From: Thermomicrobiaceae bacterium
GTDB lineage: Bacteria > Chloroflexota > Chloroflexia > Thermomicrobiales > Thermomicrobiaceae
NCBI GenBank assembly: GCA_007122555.1
Contig: SKTL01000519.1
Coordinates: 1 to 14,826 of the forward strand
Length of the DNA: 14,826 bases
Direction: 5' to 3'
The notes under the pieces were generated by a model, which ran no database searches, had not been told where the DNA came from, and saw nothing but the letters and a program-made list of their open reading frames with translations. Both the position numbers and the translations under genes were made by a program. Below are positions 6,717 to 13,517 of the stretch, one piece after another; the first letter of the stretch is position 1, and every line of letters starts with the position of its first letter.

Positions 6717-9206
6717 CTAGATCATGCTGAGCGGATCAACATCAATTAGCCAGCCGGGCGCTATTCCAGCATTCGCCGCAAGTGGTTGCGCATCCGGCCC
6801 GCGCAGAACGAGCTGCCACTGATAGTAGCCCCGGATCCGCGCCACGAACGCCGGCGTCGGGCCCAGAATCTCGACACGTTGATAGTCGGATCGCTCGGTC
6901 TCGCGCATGAGCTCATCGGACAGCTCGTGCGCCGCGGATTCAGCCGCCACCGGATCCTGGTTTCGATAAAGCAGCCTCACCAGGCGGGAGAACGGCGGGT
7001 AGTCGTGCGTCTTCCGAAATGCCAGCTCCTCGTCAGCAAACGTGGGGTAGTCATGCCCTGCCGCCGCCTGAATCGCATAGTGATACGGACTGTAGGACTG
7101 AAAGATGACCTGTGAACCGGCGGTTCGTCGTCCAGCCCGTCCGGCCACCTGCATGAGCAACTGGAATGTCCGCTCACCTGCGCGGAAGTCCGGCAGGTGG
7201 AGTTGACCGTCCGCATTGATAACGCCGATCGTCATCACATCAGGGAAATCAAATCCCTTGGCGATCAGCTGCGTCCCGACTACGATATCAACCTCACGGT
7301 CCATAACCTGGTTCATCAACGACTCGTGCGTGACGCTCCCGCGAATAACATCGCGATCCCATCGCAGCACTCTGGCGCCCGGAAACTGCTTCTTCGCTTC
7401 GCGCTCCACGCGCTGGGTTCCGCTGCCATAGTAGCTGATCGTCATGAGCTCACAGGCCGGGCACCGGGTCGGGGTTTGCTCCTGATAGCCGCAGCGGTGA
7501 CAGAGCGCACGCCGGCGATCCGGATGGTAGACAAGCGGAATATCGCACAGAGGACACTCAACCACATGGCCGCAAGAGCGGCACTGAATGAACGTCGCAG
7601 CGCCTCGCCGATTCAAAAAGAGAATCGTCTGCTCGTTCTGCTGAAGCGTCTGTTCAATCCGCTCCTTCAAACGGCGGCTGAAGAGACCGGTATTCTCGTG
7701 CCGGAGTTCTTCTCGCATATCCACAACGTCGACGGACGGCAGTTCCAGTCCCGGCGGACCGCTGCCGTTCGTCGATACGCCGGCCTGTTGTCCGATTCGT
7801 TCCGGCAGTTCCAGTCGCTCGATCTCGCCGTCAAGCGCGCGCTGATACGTGGAGACATCTGGGGTGGCGCTTCCCAGCAGCAGCGTTGCGTTGTGCTGTC
7901 GGGCGATCAGGCGCGCGACATCCCGCGCATGGTAGCGAGGGATCTGGCCCTGTTTGAACGCTGGATCGTGCTCCTCGTCCATGACGATCAGCCCGATGTC
8001 AGGCATCGGGGAGAAGAGCGCCGACCGGGGACCGACAACAATCGGGATGCGCCGGTTCCGGACGCCGTCCCAGATGTGATATCGCTCGGACTCCGGCAGG
8101 TTACTGTGGATGATGGCCGCCTGTCCGGGGAATCGCGCGGCGATGCGCTGACTGATCTGCGACGCCAGCGCGATCTCCGGCACCAGGATGATGACTCCCT
8201 GACTCCGGCTCAGGCACCATGCCGCCGCGCGCAGGTAAAGCTCCGTCTTTCCACTCCCGGTCACCCCGTGAAGCAGGTATTCCTGAAACTGACCGCTCCG
8301 CAGCGTTGCGTGAATCCGTCGCCAGATCGAGCCCTGCGCATCAGTGAGGCGCAAGAGGCGTGATTCCGGGATGTCATGGTCGATCGAAGGCTGCGGGATG
8401 GCGACCTGCTCGATCTCGATCAGCTCACGACGCTTCAACTCGCTCAAAGCCCGGCTATTCACGCCGACGTGCCGGATCAGTTCGTCCCAGGCGACCGGCT
8501 GACCCCGCGAAATCCGGAGCCTCCGTTCAAGCACCTGCAACGCTCGCCGCTGCGCCGGAGCGCGCCCCAGATCGGGGGCTGGTTCGTCAGTTCGGCTGAC
8601 CAGTCTCGTCTTGCGTGTTTGTGGTTTACCGGCGCGCACGCGCACCAGTCGCTGAATCACGCCCTGTTTCTCAAGCGCCGGGACAATGCTGGTTAACCGT
8701 CGGCCCATCGCGCGCCGGGCGACATCGAGGCTGATCTCGCCTCGCCGCTGCAGCAGCAGGACAAGCTCGCGCTGTGCGGAGGTCAGGCGGTCAACAGATA
8801 CCGGTTGCGGTTCCCGTAACGCCAGGTGCTCAACCGCCCGGCTGGTTGCCGCGGGCGGAAACATCGGCAACGCCGCATCATACAGCCGGCAAATCGTCTG
8901 ATCGCTCAGCCACTCAATGAGATCCCATTGTCCATCGGAAAACTGGAAACCAGGCTCGACAATCGCCTGAACGTCGCGCACCTCAAACTCCGGAGTGTTC
9001 CGGTGCGCTCGAACAACCACGCCGACTTTGTGCCCCTGCCTGAGCGGCATCCAGACAAGGCCCCGCTCCAGAACGTCCTCCTGGAGATGTTCCGGAACTG
9101 AATACGTCAGGAGACGGTGTCGATCCCGCGCCTGAAGCTCTGTCGCGACATCAACGTACCATCGACGTGTCATAGAGTCGGTGTCCGGCTGACTTGAGTC
9201 AATCAC
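6717..9206 (-). CDS. priA: Primosomal replication-restart helicase PriA
   Basis: PriA is a 3'-5' superfamily 2 helicase that recognises abandoned replication forks and reloads the replicative helicase. This protein has 829 aa. The N-terminal DNA-binding domain is at about 14-115, followed by a winged-helix-like region. Walker A is GVTGSGKT (314-321), Walker B DEEH (410-413), and the SAT motif GSATPD is at 445-450. The eight zinc cysteines sit at 542, 545, 551, 554, 569, 572, 582 and 585. Late helicase motifs GTQLIAKGFDFPDV (644-657) and QVAGRAGR (686-693) are intact. The start is either GTG at 9206 or ATG at 9173 (MTRRWYVDVATE), which matches the family N-terminus better; neither has a clear ribosome-binding site. 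The DinB-fold gene ends 43 nt upstream, and def follows. Confidence 0.96.
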   Translation of the reverse strand: MIDSSQPDTDSMTRRWYVDVATELQARDRHRLLTYSVPEHLQEDVLERGLVWMPLRQGHKVGVVVRAHRNTPEFEVRDVQAIVEPGFQFSDGQWDLIEWLSDQTICRLYDAALPMFPPAATSRAVEHLALREPQPVSVDRLTSAQRELVLLLQRRGEISLDVARRAMGRRLTSIVPALEKQGVIQRLVRVRAGKPQTRKTRLVSRTDEPAPDLGRAPAQRRALQVLERRLRISRGQPVAWDELIRHVGVNSRALSELKRRELIEIEQVAIPQPSIDHDIPESRLLRLTDAQGSIWRRIHATLRSGQFQEYLLHGVTGSGKTELYLRAAAWCLSRSQGVIILVPEIALASQISQRIAARFPGQAAIIHSNLPESERYHIWDGVRNRRIPIVVGPRSALFSPMPDIGLIVMDEEHDPAFKQGQIPRYHARDVARLIARQHNATLLLGSATPDVSTYQRALDGEIERLELPERIGQQAGVSTNGSGPPGLELPSVDVVDMREELRHENTGLFSRRLKERIEQTLQQNEQTILFLNRRGAATFIQCRSCGHVVECPLCDIPLVYHPDRRRALCHRCGYQEQTPTRCPACELMTISYYGSGTQRVEREAKKQFPGARVLRWDRDVIRGSVTHESLMNQVMDREVDIVVGTQLIAKGFDFPDVMTIGVINADGQLHLPDFRAGERTFQLLMQVAGRAGRRTAGSQVIFQSYSPYHYAIQAAAGHDYPTFADEELAFRKTHDYPPFSRLVRLLYRNQDPVAAESAAHELSDELMRETERSDYQRVEILGPTPAFVARIRGYYQWQLVLRGPDAQPLAANAGIAPGWLIDVDPLSMI

Positions 9207-9224
9207 AGCGAGAAGTCTAGCAGA

Positions 9225-9245
9225 GCCGGTCGGACCGGCCGTCCG
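9225..9245. repeat. Overlapping GC-rich palindromes between the DinB-fold gene and priA
   Basis: GCCGGTC (9225-9231) and GACCGGC (9233-9239) are perfect complements around one base. The overlapping CGGAC (9231-9235) and GTCCG (9241-9245) make an alternative hairpin. They fill most of the 43-nt gap between the DinB-fold stop and the priA GTG. Without a T run this is a weak terminator candidate; it may equally be an operator or RNA processing site. Confidence 0.35.
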
Positions 9246-9249
9246 GTAT

Positions 9250-9702
9250 CTACGAGAGCAACTCGTTCAACTGCGCCAAGTACTTCTGATCGTTGTCGAT
9301 GAGCTCACCGGCCAGATCCTCAAGACTGACCTCTCCGAGCGTGTCGCTCATCCCGGTGCGATCCCAGTCTTTCAACGCGAGGTTCACGAGCAACACCAGC
9401 GTATCGCCACGCTGATCGACAAACTCGGCCAGCACCGTTTTCATGTCCATGGAAGAGTAATCCTTCTCGCGGGCCGCATCGATCGGATCCCAGTCTTTCA
9501 AATACGGCACATGCTGCGTCAGCATCGCGTGCATGCGGTTCCGCTGGACCTGCTCGGTCGTCGCCATATGAGCGACGATCTCGATCGGACCCCAGTTCTC
9601 GGCAGTCTGCGGCTCAATATCATTCCGGTCCGCCAGGCGCTGTTTGAGAGTCTCCGGAGTCTGGCTCAGCTCGTCGATCAGCTCGTTGACGGCATCGATC
9701 AA
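9250..9702 (-). CDS. DinB-fold (DinB/YfiT-like) protein, metal site apparently degenerate
   Basis: This 150-aa four-helix protein resembles the DinB/YfiT-like superfamily, whose members are often metal-dependent thiol transferases or stress proteins of unknown activity. The block W37-GPIEIVAHMATTEQVQRNR matches the family's first metal-ligand helix, with His45 present. The usual C-terminal HDxxH is here N137-D-Q-K-Y141 (followed by LAQL), so both further His ligands are replaced. Catalysis by the normal metal is therefore doubtful. The start is TTG at 9700-9702, supported by GGAG six bases upstream. It begins 24 nt after the VOC gene's stop, in the same reading frame, and is very probably co-transcribed with it. 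Confidence 0.78.
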   Translation of the reverse strand: MIDAVNELIDELSQTPETLKQRLADRNDIEPQTAENWGPIEIVAHMATTEQVQRNRMHAMLTQHVPYLKDWDPIDAAREKDYSSMDMKTVLAEFVDQRGDTLVLLVNLALKDWDRTGMSDTLGEVSLEDLAGELIDNDQKYLAQLNELLS

Positions 9703-9726
9703 TGTGTACTCCGATTCTGGCGAAGC

Positions 9727-10344
9727 TCAGCTCCGCGTGGAAAGAGATTCATCCGGAACCAGCGTCCAGACAACGGCGAATGGATCACGAAATGCGAAAC
9801 GATCGGGGCGGTCTTCGACAACGGTATAGGCTCTGATCAATATCTTCGCCCGCAGCTTGCGGAACGACTCCAGCGAGGCTGGAGCCTCGGCGTCACCGAC
9901 CTTCGGCGACTTGAGCACCTGTCCTCGGCCCATTCCGTGCAGCACCAGGGTCCATCCCGGCCGCTGCAGCACAACGAGCTCCGGGTAATACCCGTGAATC
10001 AACACCGCCGGCCAGTCAACCGGCTCAGTCGAGACGCTCCAGGAGCCGTCGTCCTGACGCCACGCGCGGCAGACAATGTCCATTTCAAACAGTTCGTGGT
10101 AGAAACGCTCCGCCCGATCGATGCGAGCAACGTCAAGCCCGAACGACACTGTCCCGCCGATGTCGAGCGTCCGCTCAGCAGGCATAATCGGCGCACTGGA
10201 CGGTATCGTGATTCCGAATTCCGCCAGCGGGTCGACCGGAGCCTGCGCCGGTTGCGTCACTGACGTCGCCATCTCCGCCGTTTTTTCCGATTCCGGCTCC
10301 TGCACATCCTGGCTCACGGGTCGCACCACACCAATCTCTGTCAC
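9727..10344 (-). CDS. VOC-domain (glyoxalase/bleomycin-resistance fold) protein
   Basis: This 205-aa protein has an unstructured, Pro/Ala/Glu-rich first 60 residues with no signal peptide, then one VOC domain at about 63-197. The domain opens with GTVSFGLDVARIDRAERFYHELF and closes with FAFRDPFAVVWTLVP, both typical of the fold. The first metal ligand of VOC enzymes (a His in the opening strand) is Ser here, so it may not be a standard metal-dependent glyoxalase. Binding of a small ligand or an unknown reaction is equally possible. The start is GTG at 10342-10344 with only a weak upstream site; an in-frame ATG at 10270-10272 has GGAG directly abutting it, too close to work well. It is first in a probable two-gene transcript with the DinB-fold gene, read from the candidate promoter near 10398-10406. 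Confidence 0.75.
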   Translation of the reverse strand: MTEIGVVRPVSQDVQEPESEKTAEMATSVTQPAQAPVDPLAEFGITIPSSAPIMPAERTLDIGGTVSFGLDVARIDRAERFYHELFEMDIVCRAWRQDDGSWSVSTEPVDWPAVLIHGYYPELVVLQRPGWTLVLHGMGRGQVLKSPKVGDAEAPASLESFRKLRAKILIRAYTVVEDRPDRFAFRDPFAVVWTLVPDESLSTRS

Positions 10345-10374
10345 AAGCTGACGTCTGGCTCACATACGAATTGA

Positions 10375-10406
10375 CGGGACCGGTTGTCCCGCCAACGATT
10401 GTAGCA
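10375..10406 (-). promoter_or_regulatory. Candidate extended -10 promoter with a hairpin at the predicted transcript start
   Basis: On the minus strand TGCTACAAT (plus 10398-10406) fits an extended -10 (TGn plus TACAAT, 5 of 6). A CTGAGA about 18 nt upstream could be a weak -35. Transcription would start near 10391, at the first base of a hairpin CGGGAC-AACCG-GTCCCG (10375-10391). This would drive the VOC and DinB-fold genes. The hairpin could also act as a weak terminator for the glycosidase gene upstream. Confidence 0.42.
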
Positions 10407-10423
10407 TTGCGTTGTGTCGCATC

Positions 10424-12376
10424 TCAGCGTCTCCAGCCGGGATGCCTCAACACCTGGTTTCCAAGCAATCCGAGCTGAACCTCGTGCTCGGTTCCGGCAA
10501 ACTCAGGTCGCCATTCGAATCGGGCGCGCTCGAAGTACTGCACGATATACGTCTCACCGTCAGCCGGATTCTCTTCTTCAAACTCCGGGCTAATCGGGTA
10601 TCCAAATATCTCCAGACCGCCATTGTTCTCCCAGAATTCCCGAAACGCGCCAGCCAGAAACTGCCCGGTCTGGGAGAAATAGATCCATTCGTTCGTCGTA
10701 TGCGGGCCGTCCGGCGCGGGTTGACGCTCGAACGAGCGCCCACGAGTTTCATAACGTCCGAGCAATCCAAGCTGCACTTCCCAGCGGGTGCCCGTGTTCT
10801 CAGGCCAGTATTCAAACCGCGCCCGCTCGAAGTACTGAACCTGCCTGCCGCGAATTTCAAACACGCGCGTCTTCGGATACCCGAACATAGCGAGCCCGCC
10901 GTGATCCTCCCAGTATCGCAGGAAGGGATCTCTCAACTCTTGTCCAGTCAGCTCAAAATAGCGGACGCGGTCTCCGACATCGTCCGGCCGGGACACGGGA
11001 TGCGTTGGCAGCTTCTCCGGGCGGGCCAGTGCCTGGTACGTCGAAAACGCCAGTTTCCTCGGCCACGGAGTCGCTTCAGGGCCATACTGGAAATTACTGT
11101 CCCGCAGTCTCACTAGCCCCCATCGAGCATAGCTTACGGTTCCGAAATCTTCGTACTTGAACCAGAAAACTCGCTCTACGAACGGAGTTTCAACCGGAAG
11201 GCGGGTGTAGATGTCTTCCAGGAACGTCGCCTGCCGGATTTCGCTCTCAGTCGGATCCATGATTCCGAAGCTGGTCCATGACGGCGGCGACGCTTCCAGT
11301 CCGATCTCCGTAATCCAGACCGGGTTCGCATCCTCGAACTCGTTCTGAAGCTCGCGCATTCGGAACATGTGCTCCACCACACCATCGGCATTCAGAAAAT
11401 AGGGGTGGATCGACACCGCATCCCAGGGATATGCGTCGTTGCTGTTGACATACGCCCGGACCTCGCGTGATCGGTACACCCGCTCCATCCAGTCGAAGTG
11501 ACGGTCAACTCCGTTCCGGTGATCATGAAGCAGGGATCCTGCGACAACCAGGCTATTGGGGCTCCGCTCCTTGATCGCCTCATAGCTGTCGATAACCAGC
11601 CGGCCGTAGATCAGCGGCTCGACCTCTGCAACGCGGCCATCCGTTTCCCAGCTCAGGATCTGATTGTTGTTCGGTTCGTTCAGGATCTCAAAGGCGGCAA
11701 TGTTGCCGCCGTAGCGATCGGCAACCTGTTCAACATGATCGATGAAGGTGCGCGTGTAGTGATTCCGTCCCTGAGCATCCGGGGAATCGTTGATGTACTG
11801 GAACTCGTAGGTCGGATCATCATCGCCAACCAGTCCCGATCCAAGCAGACCCAACGCCTGGATATCATAGGCGGGCAACAGTTCGTTGATAAACCAGTCG
11901 TGCTTGGACCAGTCGATCGGCCCGGGACCTTCCGGCTGATCGACCTCGGCCCGGAACTCGAACCGGATCCAGCGAACGCCCATCTCGGACATTTCGGCGA
12001 CCATGTTTTCCAGGAACGTCCGGTTGACATCGTTCGGGTGGTCCTCGGGATTTGTTCCATACTCGTACCAGGGATCTCGCCCGACCATGCCAAAGAACTC
12101 AGCAGGGTCGCGATCATCATGCTGGGCGACGAGATCATTTGACGACATCGCCGCCACATCCTGCCGGGATGCCGCGCTCAATGAATCCGGGGGCTCCGCG
12201 CGGCTTTCGAGATCAATCTCAGGGGTTTGGTAAGGCGTTTCCGCAGGTTCGTGTTCGGTGGTTGAGTCGCCCCCGTTCTCAACCTGCGAGGCATAGGTCG
12301 GCGCTTCTGCCGACGATCCCATCGTCAAAGAAGTCACAAGCAACAGCACGAGCAGGACAAGCCCGACCTGTTTCAA
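10424..12376 (-). CDS. Secreted clan GH-A glycoside hydrolase with two C-terminal W-GG-FGYP repeats
   Basis: This is a 650-aa secreted protein. A signal peptide (1-25, ending SSAEA) is followed by a low-complexity acidic/Thr/Pro linker to about 93. A TIM-barrel glycosidase domain covers about 95-455. The acid/base is probably Glu234 in ILNEPN, and the nucleophile Glu357 in VWITEIGLE, with SIHPYF (322-327) between. This is the clan GH-A layout (GH5/GH39-like), but I cannot assign the exact family or sugar. Two related modules of about 75 residues follow at 472-541 and 565-639. I chose TTG at 12374-12376 because GGGGGA lies six bases upstream and the signal peptide follows at once. An in-frame TTG at 12406 would add 10 residues. 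It is 85 nt downstream of the HAD gene on the same strand. Confidence 0.85.
   Translation of the reverse strand: MKQVGLVLLVLLLVTSLTMGSSAEAPTYASQVENGGDSTTEHEPAETPYQTPEIDLESRAEPPDSLSAASRQDVAAMSSNDLVAQHDDRDPAEFFGMVGRDPWYEYGTNPEDHPNDVNRTFLENMVAEMSEMGVRWIRFEFRAEVDQPEGPGPIDWSKHDWFINELLPAYDIQALGLLGSGLVGDDDPTYEFQYINDSPDAQGRNHYTRTFIDHVEQVADRYGGNIAAFEILNEPNNNQILSWETDGRVAEVEPLIYGRLVIDSYEAIKERSPNSLVVAGSLLHDHRNGVDRHFDWMERVYRSREVRAYVNSNDAYPWDAVSIHPYFLNADGVVEHMFRMRELQNEFEDANPVWITEIGLEASPPSWTSFGIMDPTESEIRQATFLEDIYTRLPVETPFVERVFWFKYEDFGTVSYARWGLVRLRDSNFQYGPEATPWPRKLAFSTYQALARPEKLPTHPVSRPDDVGDRVRYFELTGQELRDPFLRYWEDHGGLAMFGYPKTRVFEIRGRQVQYFERARFEYWPENTGTRWEVQLGLLGRYETRGRSFERQPAPDGPHTTNEWIYFSQTGQFLAGAFREFWENNGGLEIFGYPISPEFEEENPADGETYIVQYFERARFEWRPEFAGTEHEVQLGLLGNQVLRHPGWRR
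10460..10963 (-). repeat. Two-copy protein repeat encoded in the glycosidase C-terminus
   Basis: Copy 1 is encoded at about 10754-10963 and copy 2 at about 10460-10684. Both share YF-x2-TGQ, an F-x3-W-E-x2-GGL-x2-FGYP block, then VQYFERARFE, PE, GT and EVQLGLLG at matching places. Copy 2 has a few extra residues (EENPADG region). A linker of about 24 residues separates them. The pattern looks like a binding or cell-surface-attachment module carried by several kinds of extracellular protein in Chloroflexota, as far as I recall; its ligand is unknown to me. Confidence 0.8.
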
Positions 12377-12491
12377 TCGAAATCCCCCACTGAACGCGGT
12401 GCTCAATCCCGTCCCATCTCCCGTAATCGTGGCGGCGCAACCTCCTGTGACTCAAAACGAACAGATGAAGTTACGGTTTTGCCAGATCAGC

Positions 12492-13346
12492 TTATGCCGG
12501 GTTACGCAACGGCTCCAGGACGAACCGCTCAATCGCCTCGGCGACGCCGTCCTCGTCATGGCCATTGACGACTACATCCGCGCGCGCCTTGACTTCGTCG
12601 TGTGCGTTCCCCATCGCGACACCGATCCCGGCAGCTTCCAGCAGCGGCAGGTCGTTGTAGCCATCGCCGATGGCGACCACATCCTGCATCGTGCAGCCAA
12701 GACTCTGCGCCAGAATCTGCACCCCCGCCGCCTTTGATGCGCCCGGCATATGCACGTTCAGCGCCCAGTTCGGCGGATCAGTCTGAGAACTGACCTCTCC
12801 CACGTCGTAGACCTGCACCTCAAGCTCCGCAAGCTCATACCAGAGCGATTGCAATGCGAGCTCCGGGCCGAATACGTCAATCGTGAGAATTCCGGGCGTC
12901 CGCACCAGCTGGTCGTATTGCAGCTCATCAACCTCGTCGCGGCGAGGATCCAGAAACCAGGTGAGATAGGATGGCTGCACGCCATTCCCGGACGGAACGA
13001 ATATCCGCTCACCGTGTCCGGGCCCCTGCAACAACACCGGGGCAATCTCATACTTCCGGCAGAGCTCGGCGATCCGGGTCATGACCGGGACGCTGAACGC
13101 GAGTTCGTGGATAGCTTTCTCGCGCGCGGTATCCCAGACGAGCGCGCCATTGAACGTCACGATCGGCAGGTTGATCCCGATCTCCTCGACGACGCCGCGC
13201 GTTGATCCAACTCGTCGACCTGTCGCCAGCGCGACGGCGACATCAAGCTCCCGCACTCTGGAGATCGCGTCTTTGACGACCGGAGTCACGATGTCTTCAG
13301 AGTTGAGCAAGGTTCCGTCGATGTCCAGTACCAGGAGTCGGGGCAT
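12492..13346 (-). CDS. Cof-type HAD-superfamily phosphatase
   Basis: This cytoplasmic 284-aa phosphatase is of the HAD superfamily, Cof/type IIB subfamily, whose members remove phosphate from sugar phosphates, nucleotides or cofactor intermediates. Motif I is VLDIDGT with nucleophile Asp8 and acid/base Asp10. Motif II is LATGR (Thr42). Motif III is Lys205 in GASKAAGV. Motif IV is GDGYND (227-232), binding Mg2+. A large C2-type cap lies between motifs II and III. The ATG at 13344-13346 has GGAGG four bases upstream and MPRLLVLDIDGT is the standard N-terminus. An upstream in-frame ATG at 13394 lies inside a -10-like TATGAT (minus strand, 13390-13395), so it is rejected. The substrate is unknown. 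It is divergent from the M14 peptidase gene and precedes the glycosidase on the same strand. Confidence 0.92.
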   Translation of the reverse strand: MPRLLVLDIDGTLLNSEDIVTPVVKDAISRVRELDVAVALATGRRVGSTRGVVEEIGINLPIVTFNGALVWDTAREKAIHELAFSVPVMTRIAELCRKYEIAPVLLQGPGHGERIFVPSGNGVQPSYLTWFLDPRRDEVDELQYDQLVRTPGILTIDVFGPELALQSLWYELAELEVQVYDVGEVSSQTDPPNWALNVHMPGASKAAGVQILAQSLGCTMQDVVAIGDGYNDLPLLEAAGIGVAMGNAHDEVKARADVVVNGHDEDGVAEAIERFVLEPLRNPA

Positions 13347-13517
13347 TGTTCCTCCAGCGCCAGAATGTTCGTCCCAAAGTTCCTGGATAATCATACGCCG
13401 AATTGTCCAGATCTGTACTACTATGCCATCGGGCTCGACGTACTGATCACTGAAACACCATCACGTCGCTCACCGTGAGGTTCCGAGCACGTATCGACGA
13501 ATCAGAGGAGATCATCT

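Noticed and set aside
7197..8363. Open frame of 388 codons on the plus strand opposite priA.
   Set aside because: Antisense to the helicase core and zinc region of PriA; no ribosome-binding site or domain pattern of its own.
13347..13394. Longer HAD phosphatase starting at 13394.
   Set aside because: The ATG at 13346 has a strong GGAGG site and the standard N-terminus; the upstream ATG overlaps a -10-like sequence.
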